A DNA stretch of 64,000 nt from Porphyromonadaceae bacterium H1 (lineage in GTDB: Bacteria; Bacteroidota; Bacteroidia; Bacteroidales; Paludibacteraceae): positions 1-64,000 of the forward strand of contig BDEJ01000014.1 in NCBI GenBank assembly GCA_001653155.1, given 5' to 3'. Below, piece by piece: positions 9,410 through 18,931 of this stretch (within the stretch, counting starts at the first letter, position 1; each line of letters starts with the position of its first letter). The position numbers and the translations under genes are program-made. The notes under the pieces were generated by a model, which saw nothing but the letters and a program-made list of their open reading frames with translations, did no database searches and had not been told where the DNA came from.

Positions 9410-11950
9410 ATGCTAAAAGAAAAATTTCTTTTTTTACTTCTCCTTACCCCTTTGGGGTTTCTGTACGGACAGGAGTTCATCAGTGTTTCGGGAAGCATAC
9501 GCGACGCCCAAACAGACGAAGTTCTTCCTTTTGTTTCCGTCAGCTTCGAAGGGTCCAAGACGGGAACTTTTACCGATAGCGATGGGGCTTTCCGCCTCTC
9601 CAACCGCCAAGGTATACGCTACTTGAACATATCCATGCTGGGATATCGCAGCAAACGCATTCACCTGTCCGGTACACAAAGCAGTTTCCACCGAAAGATT
9701 CTCCTTGAACGCCAAGAACGAGCCCTAAACGACGTAGTGATACGCCCGAAACGCGAGCGCTACAGAAAGAAAGACAACCCGGCTGTCGAATTAATCAAGA
9801 AAGTCATTGAACGAAAGGCCGAGAATCGCATCGAAGGGCAAGACTTTTACCGCTTCGATGAGTACAACCGCTTGCTGATTGCCCTGCTCGGCAACCAGAA
9901 CGTTCAATCGGATAAGCACGAAAAGCCAAGGCCATTGCTCAATTATGCGGACACTTCCGTCATCGATGGGAAACTCTATCTCCCTGTTTCGGTACGCGAA
10001 AACAGTGAAAAGCATTTTTTCCGGAAAAATCCGGAAAGTAAAAGAACCATCATAACCGGACATAAGAACTCCGGAATCGACGATATCATTCGTGTAGACG
10101 GACTGGACGAAATATTGGACGATCTCTTCAGCGATATTTCCATCTACGACAACAGCATCCGGCTCTTCGAACACGGTTTTGTAAGCCCTCTCAGCAAGCA
10201 TCGGGCCGTAAACTTCTACCGCTGGTATCTTACGGACACCCTAATGGTTGACACAACGCGCTGCATACGACTCGATTACATACCTTTCAACGCCCGAGAC
10301 GTGGGCTTCTCAGGCTCGCTCTACATTGCCGACGACGGCTCTTACGCCGTAAAACGCTCCGTGTTACGCTTCTCGAAAAAAATGAACGTAAACCTCATCA
10401 ACGAGTTCTTCATATCCAGCGACTTCGTAAAGACGGCCGAAGGTATCTGGCGCCCCGAGCAGCAACAGATGGCAGTGGAACTAGCCTTGCTGTCAATGAA
10501 GTTCTACGTTCAGAAAGATCGCCGGTTCAGTAATTTCTCCTTCGACAATAATCAGGACGAGTCGATCCACGAAGCAGCTCCGCTAAGTTTTGCAACAAAC
10601 TACGAGAAACAATCCGAAAGCTATTGGAGCGAACAGCGTAAGAACTCCGGATTGAAACCCGACAAAGCAAACGCACTGATGGAGGACATGAGCCGCTACA
10701 AGTTTGTAAAGGCATTCTTTAATGCAGGTCGGGCTTTTTCTTTAGGTTATTTTTCGTTATCGAAAGATCCCAGGACTGCGAAATTCGAAATAGGAACAAT
10801 ACCGTCCTTTTATAGTTACAACAGCACGGAAGGCAATCGAATACGCCTGACATTGGGGTCTACCCGTTTTCTCCATCCCCATTTTTATATCTGGGGCTAT
10901 GGGGCTTACGGGACAAAAGACAAGCAATTTAAATACACAGGTGAGCTGACCTGGGCATTTAACAAAGTACAAAAAGTAAAGGATGAATACCCATACAACA
11001 AGCTGGTGCTTTCTTATGCTTACGACGTGCACACGCTCGGCCAGCATTACTCCATCATGAAAAGGGATAACATCCTGATGTCGCTTAAACCCTCTCAAAA
11101 CGATCAGACTACCTATCTGCGTAACTTATCCTTATCCTACGACAGAGAATTCCACGGAGGATTTTCTTTCCGGGTAGCAGCATCGTCAACAGACGAACGC
11201 CCGGCACAAAACGTCCGATTTGAAAAAACGGACTCACACGGAACAGTCCATGAAATTCCGGGCATACGCCTCACAAGAACCTCATTCATGCTACGTTATG
11301 GACACAACGAACAATTCACGCAACACGGCAGACGACGTCATTCCTTATCGACAAATCGCTTTTCGATCCAGCTGACGCACAACATAGCCCACAAAAACAT
11401 ACTCGGCGGAGAGCATGCCTTCCACAATACGAAAATCGGTTTTTGGCAGGAACAGCGCATCCCTCCCTTAGGACGTTTTATGCTCTCGGTCGAGGCTGAA
11501 AGATTCTGGGGAGAGGCTCCTTACATTTTCCTTCCGACTCCGAGCGCCAACAATTCTTTTGCCATACAACGCGGAAGTTATAATTTAATCAATCCTTTGG
11601 AGTTTATACACGACACACAAATTAGATTCGATATCGACTACCGAATGGGAGGATGGTTTTTCAACCGAATTCCTCTGCTAAAACAGCTTAAATGGCGGGA
11701 AGTATTCGGATTCAGAGGATTCTACGGTCAACTCAGTCCGCAAAACAATCCGCAATATAATCCCAAACTCCTGCTCTTCCCCCAACACAGCTATACGACT
11801 CGGAACGGGGTTCCCTATCTGGAGTATAACGTTGGCATCGAAAACATCTTCATGTTTTTACGGATTGATTATGTACAGCGATTGAACTACCTCGAGCATC
11901 CTCTGGTTCAGCGATACGGTTTCCGTTTCAGCCTCAACTTCCATCTCTAA
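9410..11950 (+). CDS. DUF5686 outer-membrane protein with carboxypeptidase-regulatory-like domain
   Basis: A signal peptide (residues 1-20, ending LYGQ) is followed by a carboxypeptidase-D regulatory-like beta-sandwich (about 25-105, VSGSIRDA to MLGYRSKRI). A long beta-rich region with many Tyr/Phe-ended strands follows, ending in FSLNFHL, as expected of an outer-membrane barrel with a terminal aromatic or hydrophobic residue. This architecture matches the Bacteroidota-specific DUF5686 family. Its function is unknown; being 846 residues and lacking a TonB-dependent plug, it is not a SusC. It lies 12 bp after cls and probably shares its transcript. Confidence 0.8.
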   Translation: MLKEKFLFLLLLTPLGFLYGQEFISVSGSIRDAQTDEVLPFVSVSFEGSKTGTFTDSDGAFRLSNRQGIRYLNISMLGYRSKRIHLSGTQSSFHRKILLERQERALNDVVIRPKRERYRKKDNPAVELIKKVIERKAENRIEGQDFYRFDEYNRLLIALLGNQNVQSDKHEKPRPLLNYADTSVIDGKLYLPVSVRENSEKHFFRKNPESKRTIITGHKNSGIDDIIRVDGLDEILDDLFSDISIYDNSIRLFEHGFVSPLSKHRAVNFYRWYLTDTLMVDTTRCIRLDYIPFNARDVGFSGSLYIADDGSYAVKRSVLRFSKKMNVNLINEFFISSDFVKTAEGIWRPEQQQMAVELALLSMKFYVQKDRRFSNFSFDNNQDESIHEAAPLSFATNYEKQSESYWSEQRKNSGLKPDKANALMEDMSRYKFVKAFFNAGRAFSLGYFSLSKDPRTAKFEIGTIPSFYSYNSTEGNRIRLTLGSTRFLHPHFYIWGYGAYGTKDKQFKYTGELTWAFNKVQKVKDEYPYNKLVLSYAYDVHTLGQHYSIMKRDNILMSLKPSQNDQTTYLRNLSLSYDREFHGGFSFRVAASSTDERPAQNVRFEKTDSHGTVHEIPGIRLTRTSFMLRYGHNEQFTQHGRRRHSLSTNRFSIQLTHNIAHKNILGGEHAFHNTKIGFWQEQRIPPLGRFMLSVEAERFWGEAPYIFLPTPSANNSFAIQRGSYNLINPLEFIHDTQIRFDIDYRMGGWFFNRIPLLKQLKWREVFGFRGFYGQLSPQNNPQYNPKLLLFPQHSYTTRNGVPYLEYNVGIENIFMFLRIDYVQRLNYLEHPLVQRYGFRFSLNFHL

Positions 11951-12044
11951 TTTTTCTACATCTCAAAATTATCAGAAAATCCTTTAAAAAGAAGAAAAAA
12001 GCCGATTCACCCCGAAAAAGCTCTCCGGTTATAAGCTTATTGCT

Positions 12045-12052
12045 TATCTTTG
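12045..12052 (+). promoter_or_regulatory. -7 promoter box upstream of the GH125 gene
   Basis: TATCTTTG lies 47 bp before the ATG at 12099, in the 148-bp gap after the DUF5686 gene. No convincing -33 TTG was seen at 18-21 bp. It probably starts the GH125-recX-GT-flippase transcript. Confidence 0.4.
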
Positions 12053-12098
12053 TACCTGAAATGCTGAAAAATCCATTAAACTTAGACAATATCACAAA

Positions 12099-13607
12099 AT
12101 GAAACATCCCGAGAAATCAGTACGGAATACGGTAGGAAGTATTTTAATTTGCTGTACAATCGTATTCGCAGCTTGTGGCACAAGACCAGCTACGCAAAAC
12201 AAAGTTAACTACGCCGAAAAAGCCAAGTCAATCGTATTGGAGCAAGACAACTTGAAGGTCTACACCAGTAAGCGTCCGAAACTCGAAGAGCGCTTATTCG
12301 TATCGCAGGCCGTAGAGAATAAAATTGCCAAAGTAACACAAATGCTGAGCAACGCCCGCCTCCGCTGGATGTTTGAAAACTGCTTCCCCAACACGCTCGA
12401 CACGACGGTACGTTATTATAAAACGGAAAACGGCGAAGACGACAGCTTGGTATATACGGGAGACATACATGCCATGTGGCTTCGCGATTCGGGGGCCCAG
12501 GTATGGCCTTACATAAAACTGGCCAATGAGGACGAAGCTCTCAAGAAAATGCTTCGCGGAGTTATCCTCAGACAGTTCCGTTTCATCATACTCGATCCTT
12601 ATGCCAACGCCTTTCTCGACCCCCATGATCCCAACCCCGACCACCAATGGATGAGCGACGGCACCGACATGAAACCCGAACTTCACGAGCGCAAGTGGGA
12701 GATAGACTCACTCTGCTACCCCTTGCGTCTGGCCTACGAATACTGGAAGGTAACGGGAGACTCGAGCATTTTCGGAGAAGAATGGCTTCTGGCAATGACC
12801 AACATCCTAAAGACCTTCAAAGAGCAACAAAAGAAAGACGGACACGGCCCCTATACTTTCCTCAGAAAAACCGACAGACAGCTGGATACAATGTCGAACC
12901 GAGGCTTGGGCAACCCTGTGAAACCGGTAGGCTTAATCGCTTCCGCATTCCGGCCTTCGGATGATGCAACGACATTTCAATTCCTCATCCCATCGAACTT
13001 TTTCGCCGTAACCTCGCTGAGAAAAGCAGCCGAGATACTCACTCAGGTAAATCAAAACAACGATCAAGCCAAAGAGTGTAGGGACTTAGCCGACGAAGTG
13101 GAAGCAGCCTTGAAACAATACGCCGTATATAAACACCCCAAGTACGGAGAAATATACGCTTACGAAGTGGACGGATTCGGTAATCAGCTCCTGATGGACG
13201 ATGCCAATGTGCCCAGCCTGCTGGCAATGTCCTATCTGGGCGATGTACCGGTTAACGATCCGATTTACCAAAACACCCGGAACTTCGTCTGGAGCGAAGA
13301 CAATCCCTACTTCTTCAGCGGGAAAGCCGGAGAAGGCATCGGAGGGCCTCACGTAGGTTATGATATGGTATGGCCCATGAGCATCATGATGAAGGCCTTT
13401 ACCAGCCAAGACGACGACGAAATCAAATATTGCATTAAAATGCTGATGGCTACCGACGCGGGAACCGGCTTTATGCACGAATCATTCCACAAGGATGATC
13501 CCACGAACTTCACCCGCGAGTGGTTTGCCTGGCAAAACACCTTATTTGGAGAACTTATTATTAAGCTTATAGACGAAGGAAAGCTTGATTTATTGAACAG
13601 CATCTAA
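12099..13607 (+). CDS. GH125 family exo-alpha-1,6-mannosidase lipoprotein
   Basis: Characterised GH125 enzymes are metal-independent inverting exo-alpha-1,6-mannosidases. The protein has a lipoprotein signal with Cys at residue 26 (VFAAC). Family hallmarks are GDIHAMWLRDSGAQVWPY (about 121-138), HQWMSDGTD, the conserved WEIDS segment around D203, and a C-terminal HESFHKDDP...TREWFAW block containing a conserved acid. At 502 residues it covers the whole family. It probably acts on mannose-containing glycans in the periplasm or at the outer membrane. It lies 3 kb from the SusCD region on the opposite strand, so whether it belongs to that pathway is unclear. Confidence 0.88.
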   Translation: MKHPEKSVRNTVGSILICCTIVFAACGTRPATQNKVNYAEKAKSIVLEQDNLKVYTSKRPKLEERLFVSQAVENKIAKVTQMLSNARLRWMFENCFPNTLDTTVRYYKTENGEDDSLVYTGDIHAMWLRDSGAQVWPYIKLANEDEALKKMLRGVILRQFRFIILDPYANAFLDPHDPNPDHQWMSDGTDMKPELHERKWEIDSLCYPLRLAYEYWKVTGDSSIFGEEWLLAMTNILKTFKEQQKKDGHGPYTFLRKTDRQLDTMSNRGLGNPVKPVGLIASAFRPSDDATTFQFLIPSNFFAVTSLRKAAEILTQVNQNNDQAKECRDLADEVEAALKQYAVYKHPKYGEIYAYEVDGFGNQLLMDDANVPSLLAMSYLGDVPVNDPIYQNTRNFVWSEDNPYFFSGKAGEGIGGPHVGYDMVWPMSIMMKAFTSQDDDEIKYCIKMLMATDAGTGFMHESFHKDDPTNFTREWFAWQNTLFGELIIKLIDEGKLDLLNSI

Positions 13608-13632
13608 CCAATAATATCATCTCTCGAAGCTA

Positions 13633-14091
13633 ATGATGAAACAGAAATTTGAAGAATTCTTGCAAAAGGCTGCCTCCTACTGTTCCGTCTCGGAACATTG
13701 CATTTCCGAAGTGGAAGCTAAGCTTGCCACTTGGGGTGCAACCGAGAAAGAAACGAAGGCCATCGTATCACAACTCCAAAAAGATGAATTTATCGACGAG
13801 AGACGCTTTTGTAAAGCTTTTGTCAAAGATCGTTTCCGCTTCAACCACTGGGGAAAAAGTAAAATTGCATTTGCACTTGTATCCAAGGGCATCGAACGCA
13901 GCACGGTGGACGAAGCTTTGATGCTCATCGACGAGGGCGAATACGAAGAGATGCTTGCATCGCTCCTGAAGAAGAAGCTCGAAGGTATTACTTACCGCTA
14001 CGAGTATGAGAAACAAGGTAAGCTTTTCCGCTTTGCCCAAAGCAAAGGCTTCGAAGCTCCCGTAATAGAAAGAGTATTACGCCTGATTTAA
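13633..14091 (+). CDS. recX: Regulatory protein RecX
   Basis: RecX binds RecA filaments and modulates recombination. The 152-residue protein shows the three-helix repeats of the family, with characteristic segments ATEKETKAIVSQLQ, DERRFCKAFVKDRFRFNHWGK and the charged helical C-terminus. Two adjacent ATG codons (13633 and 13636) could both serve. It follows GH125 by 25 bp and precedes a glycosyltransferase by 11 bp. This cluster arrangement looks like simple packing, not a shared function. RecA is not in the window. Confidence 0.88.
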   Translation: MMKQKFEEFLQKAASYCSVSEHCISEVEAKLATWGATEKETKAIVSQLQKDEFIDERRFCKAFVKDRFRFNHWGKSKIAFALVSKGIERSTVDEALMLIDEGEYEEMLASLLKKKLEGITYRYEYEKQGKLFRFAQSKGFEAPVIERVLRLI

Positions 14092-14102
14092 GCTCCTCAA
14101 AC

Positions 14103-15299
14103 ATGAAAGAAGAAGACAGAGCGCTCCTGAAAACCATCGGCATTTTCAACGACAGCTTCCCTCCCATCATGGATGGCGTAGCCGTGGCTGCCCAAAACTA
14201 TGCTTACTGGATTCATCAAAAAGGATTGCCCGTATGCGTTGTTACTCCTTGGGCTCCCAATCACGTAGACCGGGAACCTTATCCCGTACATCGATACACC
14301 TCGATTCCCGTAGTAATACGACGCCCCTACCGCTTAGGTCTGCCGGATATCGACCTGCGTATTAAGGAAACTCTGGATCACATCCCCTTCGGGATTATAC
14401 ACGCACACTGTCCGTTTTCTTCCGGAACCCTGGCAAGGCGCATTACTAAGCAGCAAGGCATACCTCTGGTAGCCACCTTCCACTCGAAATTCAAAGACGA
14501 CTTCGAACGGGCGATACACAGCGAACGGATAGCTCGTTTCATGGTTAAGGAGGTCATCCGCTTCTTTAAAAAAGCGGACGAAGTGTGGATTCCGCAGGCT
14601 GCTGTGGAAGAGACCATACGGGAATACGGATTCAAAGGCCATGTAGAGGTGGTTGATAACGGAAGTGACTTCGCATTAAAAGAAGATTTGGATCCGCTCA
14701 AAAAAGCAGCACGCGAAAAACTCGGAGTGGCTGAAAAGGAGTTGATGTTCCTTTTTGTAGGACAACATATCTGGGAGAAAAACCCACGCCTCATACTCGA
14801 GGGTCTGGCCGAAATAAAAGAGGAGGTAGCCTTCAAAATGTTTTTTATCGGAACCGGGTACGCCGCACTTGAGATGAAAGCCCTCAGTGACGAACTGGGA
14901 CTAAGCAACAAAATCCGTTTTGAAGGAATGATTCTTAACCGCGAAAAGCTCAAAGAATATTATTTGGCGGCTGACCTCTTTCTCTTCCCCTCGCTCTACG
15001 ACAATGCTCCCTTGGTAGTGCGCGAAGCCGCTGCCCTTGAAACTCCCTCCATTATGGTGAAAGGCTCAACGGCTGCCGAAGTGGTGCAAGACGGTGTGAA
15101 CGGTTTTCTGATTGACAACACAACGACTGCCTTCTCGGAAACAATAAAAACCTTGGCCGCAACCCCCGAACGCATACGTCAAGCCGGGAGCTGTGCATCA
15201 CAAAGCATTTCACGCTCCTGGGAAAGCGTTACCGACGAAGTACTGGATCGTTACGTACACATCATAAAAAGAAAAAACAAAAAGAAAAGAATTATCTAA
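14103..15299 (+). CDS. GT4-type glycosyltransferase
   Basis: This is a retaining GT-B glycosyltransferase, probably acting at the cytoplasmic face on a lipid or polysaccharide acceptor. The N-terminal Rossmann domain begins TIGIFNDSFPPIMDGVA, a pattern common in GT4 proteins that glycosylate lipids. The C-terminal donor domain has LFVGQHIWEKNP, FIGTG and the E-x7-E-like region VREAAALETP, followed by NGFL. At 398 residues it is complete. Its stop codon abuts the ATG of the next gene, a multi-pass UPF0104 protein, so the two are translationally linked and probably work together. Donor and acceptor cannot be told from sequence. Confidence 0.85.
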   Translation: MKEEDRALLKTIGIFNDSFPPIMDGVAVAAQNYAYWIHQKGLPVCVVTPWAPNHVDREPYPVHRYTSIPVVIRRPYRLGLPDIDLRIKETLDHIPFGIIHAHCPFSSGTLARRITKQQGIPLVATFHSKFKDDFERAIHSERIARFMVKEVIRFFKKADEVWIPQAAVEETIREYGFKGHVEVVDNGSDFALKEDLDPLKKAAREKLGVAEKELMFLFVGQHIWEKNPRLILEGLAEIKEEVAFKMFFIGTGYAALEMKALSDELGLSNKIRFEGMILNREKLKEYYLAADLFLFPSLYDNAPLVVREAAALETPSIMVKGSTAAEVVQDGVNGFLIDNTTTAFSETIKTLAATPERIRQAGSCASQSISRSWESVTDEVLDRYVHIIKRKNKKKRII

Positions 15300-16346
15300 A
15301 TGAATCAAACAAACAAAGCCACAGCAGGCATCAGCACTTCCAAAGTGTTCATCCCGATTACCATAGGTCTGTTGGTAGTCGGATGGATGTTCTGGAGGGA
15401 GTTCGATGTAAAAAGCTTCGTCAACATCGACTTTACATGGACTAACATCGGCTTTATCCTGTTGGCAGGAGCCTTGATTGTTTTCCGCGACTTTTGGCTG
15501 GTAGTGCGTTTCCGGATGATGACCAATCAGGAGCTTTCGTGGAAACAAGGCTTTCGTGTAAATACCCTCAAGGAATTTGCTTCTACGGTAATGCCTACCA
15601 CTATCGGCGGAGGCGGTTTGATCATCCTTTTTCTCAACCGCGAAGGCATCAACGCCGGACGAAGCACCACCATTGCCATGGTAAATCTGTTTCTGGACAA
15701 CCTTTACCTGATACTCGGCTGCCTGATTATCTTCCTGTTCATCCCCTTTGCCCACATATTCAACAGCACCACAGTAGTAGCCTCGTCCATCAGTGTAGTA
15801 TTCTGGGTTGTATTCCCGATACTTTGCATCTGGAACCTAACCCTTCACATCGGACTTTTCCACCGGCCACAGCTTATTGCCCGTTTCTTCAGGCAGTTTT
15901 TCCGACTGCCCTTTCTGAAACGCTTTCAGGCGCATGCACTTACCTTTGGCGACAACCTGATAGAAGCCTCCGTAGAAATCAAGAAGAAATCTTTTACTTT
16001 CTGGTTACGTGCTTTCGGAGCAACAACTCTCAGCTGGTCGGCTCGCTTTCTGGTAGTAAATGCCCTCTTCCTCGCTTTCGATGCAGCACAAGGCAAACAG
16101 CTTATTATCTTCGTCCGGCAGATCATCATCTTCGTAGCGATGGTGGTAAGTCCCACCCCCGGAGGGAGCGGCTTAAGTGAAATAGCCTTCAAAGGCCTCT
16201 ACAGCGACCTTACTTTGGGTATCGGCCCGATGCTGGTAATCATCTGCGCTTGGCGTGTGATTACCTACTACACCTACCTCTTGCTCGGCGTAGTCATCAC
16301 CCCAAGATGGATACGGAGGTCTTTTGGAAAGAAAGAACAACAATAA
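15300..16346 (+). CDS. UPF0104 / lysylphosphatidylglycerol-synthase-type transmembrane protein
   Basis: This is a multi-pass inner-membrane protein of 348 residues with about eight hydrophobic helices. It shows the family features of the transmembrane (flippase-like) half of MprF/AglD proteins: FRDFWLVVRFRMM, a TTIGGGG segment and TPGGSGLSEIAF near the C-terminus. No soluble aminoacyl-transferase domain is attached. Members often help move lipid-linked sugars or aminoacyl lipids. It starts immediately after the GT4 stop codon, so a glycolipid made by the GT and moved by this protein is a reasonable inference. Confidence 0.82.
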   Translation: MNQTNKATAGISTSKVFIPITIGLLVVGWMFWREFDVKSFVNIDFTWTNIGFILLAGALIVFRDFWLVVRFRMMTNQELSWKQGFRVNTLKEFASTVMPTTIGGGGLIILFLNREGINAGRSTTIAMVNLFLDNLYLILGCLIIFLFIPFAHIFNSTTVVASSISVVFWVVFPILCIWNLTLHIGLFHRPQLIARFFRQFFRLPFLKRFQAHALTFGDNLIEASVEIKKKSFTFWLRAFGATTLSWSARFLVVNALFLAFDAAQGKQLIIFVRQIIIFVAMVVSPTPGGSGLSEIAFKGLYSDLTLGIGPMLVIICAWRVITYYTYLLLGVVITPRWIRRSFGKKEQQ

Positions 16347-16419
16347 AACACAGGCGATTGGAAAGCCTTCTGCCAGCGCAGACCGGCCTGCGGCTTAGCT
16401 CTGCCTCATAACTTGCACA

Positions 16420-16458
16420 TAAAAAATCCCATAGCCGCATATACTACGGCTATGGGAT
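16420..16458 (-). terminator. Rho-independent terminator ending module 1
   Basis: A perfect 12-bp inverted repeat (16426-16437 and 16447-16458) has a 9-nt loop. Read on the minus strand it is followed by a run of T (16425-16420), so it ends leftward transcription about 70 bp after the SGNH gene. On the plus strand it lacks a T-run, so it suits the flippase operon less well. Confidence 0.75.
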
Positions 16459-16527
16459 GAAAAATAAACGGAATTGCAGAGCTCGGAGTTTAGCTAAAAT
16501 TGAGAATATGCTCCAAAACTAAGCAAG

Positions 16528-17613
16528 TCACTTCAGGAGACGGCGAAGAGAGCTTTCCAGTTCATCGGCAAAGCGGAGAAAGCCCAGATCGGTGAGGTGG
16601 ATGCCGTCCACGGTAGCTTCGCCGTCGCGACCGATAAGCTTTCCGGCGGGGAGGTAATGAAGCCTCCGGTCGCCCTGCCGCCGCAATTTCTCATACTCTT
16701 CGCGCAGGGCTTTGTTCTTCTCCGAAACCACTTTGCGCATCGCCTCATCGAAAGGCATGTGGGTAAACAGTACCGATTCGACGAGCAGGATGGGCACGTC
16801 GGGATGCCGGCGCCGCAAAATGCTTATAAATTCCGCGGTTTTCTCCTTCACCTGTTCGAGGGTAACGTTGGGGATGAAGTCGAGCACAAAAAGAGCTACA
16901 TCGCTGCGCTGCGCCATCAGTTCGGCTATCTCGTAGTCGAGTTTGCCGTTTCCGCTGAAACCCAGATTGACGAACTCGCGGTTCATGCGACGCATCAGGA
17001 TGTTCGTATACGACATGCCGGCGCGGGTAGCGCAGCCGCCTTGCGTGATGCTGGTTCCGTAGCAGACGATGGGATTCCCCGCCGCAGGAAGAGGCAGCGC
17101 GGGCAGATCGATGCGCGCCGTGGAGTCGACGCCAATCTGCAAATCGGTCAGCCCGTCGTAAAGCGGCAGGTAGAGCAGGTATTCGCGTTCGAGGGGAAGC
17201 ATGTTCGAAATGATAACCTGCCGGTTCTCCTTGGCCGTGGGACGCGCCGTATTCACGAACTGCCAGGTCTTTCCGTTCCAGGCATACAAATCGAGTCCCC
17301 TCACTCCCGTATCGGTCATGTGGTTGAGGTTGACCCCTTCGAGGAGGGTCCAGCGCGCCGACACCTGCGTGGTGTTGCTGCGGAAGCGCAAAGCCAAGCC
17401 CGAAGTGTTCTTCCCCAACTGCCAAAGTCTGGGGCGACAAGTATCCCGAAGAGAAGCCGATAAGCGTTCGTAGCGGGTTTCGGTGCTGTCGGTTATTTTC
17501 CCAAGCAGGGGAAAACGGGCGGCGTCGTGGAAAGTTGTCTGCGCCGACAGGAAGAAGCCCGCAGAGCAAAAGAACGCTATCAAGAAAAAAGATCTGCTTT
17601 TCATAAGCCGCAT
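16528..17613 (-). CDS. SGNH/GDSL hydrolase with GxDLY N-terminal domain
   Basis: This is an exported esterase-like hydrolase of about 361 residues with a signal peptide (ending FLSAQ). The first half has the GxDLY motif (GLDLYAWNG), a beta-sandwich typically attached to GDSL-like Lipase_GDSL_3 domains. The second half is the SGNH fold: block I GTSITQGG with the nucleophile Ser, block III SGNG, and block V DGIHLTDLG with the Asp-x-x-His pair. It could remove acyl groups from sugars. The ATG at 17613 overlaps the preceding stop as TGATG, suggesting translational coupling to the NAGPA gene; ATG 17604 is an alternative. It is the last gene of module 1. Confidence 0.85.
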   Translation of the reverse strand: MRLMKSRSFFLIAFFCSAGFFLSAQTTFHDAARFPLLGKITDSTETRYERLSASLRDTCRPRLWQLGKNTSGLALRFRSNTTQVSARWTLLEGVNLNHMTDTGVRGLDLYAWNGKTWQFVNTARPTAKENRQVIISNMLPLEREYLLYLPLYDGLTDLQIGVDSTARIDLPALPLPAAGNPIVCYGTSITQGGCATRAGMSYTNILMRRMNREFVNLGFSGNGKLDYEIAELMAQRSDVALFVLDFIPNVTLEQVKEKTAEFISILRRRHPDVPILLVESVLFTHMPFDEAMRKVVSEKNKALREEYEKLRRQGDRRLHYLPAGKLIGRDGEATVDGIHLTDLGFLRFADELESSLRRLLK

Positions 17614-18860
17614 CAATAAAGAGCTACCATGCTCGTAACGGCGCGCTGTTTGCCGTCGCTGGGCAGGATGGTTTCTTTTCCGTTCACAAGCATACAGGAA
17701 GAGCCTCCTCCGTCGAGATTGATGGCTTGCGAGCAACCTAAATCGAGGAAGAGATCGGCCACCTCCTTGAGGTTCAATCCGGGCGTATCGGGCGTCTTGT
17801 TGCGGCCTTCGCAGACGAAGAAAAGGAGGTATCCATTCGGATGGTAGGCTATGGCCGAACGGGGATTGTTGAAGGTAGGCCCGATTCCGCCGGTATTATC
17901 GAGCAATTCGGCCTCCCAGAGATTCTTATAGGCGCCGTCTTTTATCAATACCGGGCCTGCTCCGATGGCTGTTTTCGGTTCCCACTGGCGGGCTCCCTCG
18001 GGGAATTTATCCGTGGGTATGGGTTGAGGCTGTTCCCCGGCCTTGTTGGGCGCAGGCGCGGGATAGACGAAGAGTTTTCCGCCCGAATGATAGGCCCAAT
18101 GCGCTTCGAAGCCTCCGTCGGCAGTAAGGCCGAAAGCGCCCTGCGTGGGATAATAAACGGTATTGTTTCCATTGTAAGGACGCCAAGCCATCGTTTGAGC
18201 CTGTTTGATGGTTTTTCCATCGCGCACCATGAGGCCGAGAGCGTTCCCTGCCCAGAAATAGCCCGCATTCAGCACGACTTTCGGCTTGTCGGAAGATTCG
18301 AAGAACTGCGACGGCGTTTTCGTCCCCTTGGCTTCGCCCAGAACGGTGAAGCGCGCTTTGGCGTCGTTCAGGTTGGCTACCGCCATGTAGGCCCGCACTT
18401 TTTTGTCGTTCACCGTGCGGGTGTATTTATACACCGAAAGATAGGCCGGCAACTCTCCGAAAGCGGTCTGCTTTTCCCAGCCTTTTGGCGACGGATCGAA
18501 GGGCACGACAAGAAAATGGGGCTTGATGCGGAAAACAACGCTTTGTCCGCCTTTTCGGAGTTTACAAGAAGCCTCTTTCGTGAGGTCGTAGGTCGATTCT
18601 TCCTCCTTCGGTTCTTCGAGAATTGTTCCGGCTGCGGGCGTAATCTTTATCCGCACGTTGGAGAGATCGCTTCCTTTTGCAAAGTCGATGGCTATAAAAT
18701 GGGCGAAGTTGTCTATTTTCACGTTCAAGGCCTCCGGAGCAATCACTTCGGCCGAACGGATGTACTCCACATCGAAATCGATGGGCGGTTTTTTCTCCTT
18801 GCAGGCATAACCCGCTAACAGGCCCATGAGGAGCAAGGAATATAAGAGCATTTTTTTCAT
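17613..18860 (-). CDS. Phosphodiester glycosidase (NAGPA family) lipoprotein
   Basis: This is a probable lipoprotein (Cys20) of 415 residues. The C-terminal two thirds carry the NAGPA domain: VVLNAGYF (196-202), GAGPVLIKDG (300-309) and the signature NLDGGGSS (381-388). The mammalian relative removes GlcNAc linked by a phosphodiester to mannose-6-phosphate; bacterial members are thought to cleave sugar-1-phosphodiesters. Residues 25-115 form a separate beta-domain with DLSNVRIKITPAAG, resembling the Ig-like part of DUF5018 proteins. In the cell it should face the periplasm or surface. It is coupled to the SGNH gene downstream and lies below two GHL10 genes, so this end of the operon looks like an enzyme block. 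Confidence 0.85.
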   Translation of the reverse strand: MKKMLLYSLLLMGLLAGYACKEKKPPIDFDVEYIRSAEVIAPEALNVKIDNFAHFIAIDFAKGSDLSNVRIKITPAAGTILEEPKEEESTYDLTKEASCKLRKGGQSVVFRIKPHFLVVPFDPSPKGWEKQTAFGELPAYLSVYKYTRTVNDKKVRAYMAVANLNDAKARFTVLGEAKGTKTPSQFFESSDKPKVVLNAGYFWAGNALGLMVRDGKTIKQAQTMAWRPYNGNNTVYYPTQGAFGLTADGGFEAHWAYHSGGKLFVYPAPAPNKAGEQPQPIPTDKFPEGARQWEPKTAIGAGPVLIKDGAYKNLWEAELLDNTGGIGPTFNNPRSAIAYHPNGYLLFFVCEGRNKTPDTPGLNLKEVADLFLDLGCSQAINLDGGGSSCMLVNGKETILPSDGKQRAVTSMVALY

Positions 18861-18881
18861 CGGATTTTATTTTATGTGCGA

Positions 18882-18915
18882 AAGCCCCCATGAACCTTAG
18901 AGTTCACAGAGGCTT
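18882..18915 (-). other. Intra-operon RNA hairpin
   Basis: The arms 18882-18895 and 18902-18915 pair over 14 bp when transcribed leftward, using several G-U pairs that would be C-A mismatches in the plus-strand RNA. No T-run follows, so it is more likely an mRNA stability or processing element between the GHL10 and NAGPA genes than a terminator. Confidence 0.45.
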
Positions 18916-18931
18916 CTCTGTTTTTAAATTT

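Noticed and set aside
16597-18818. Long plus-strand frames opposite the SGNH and NAGPA genes
   Set aside because: They are antisense shadows of genes with clear domains and have no promoters or motifs of their own.
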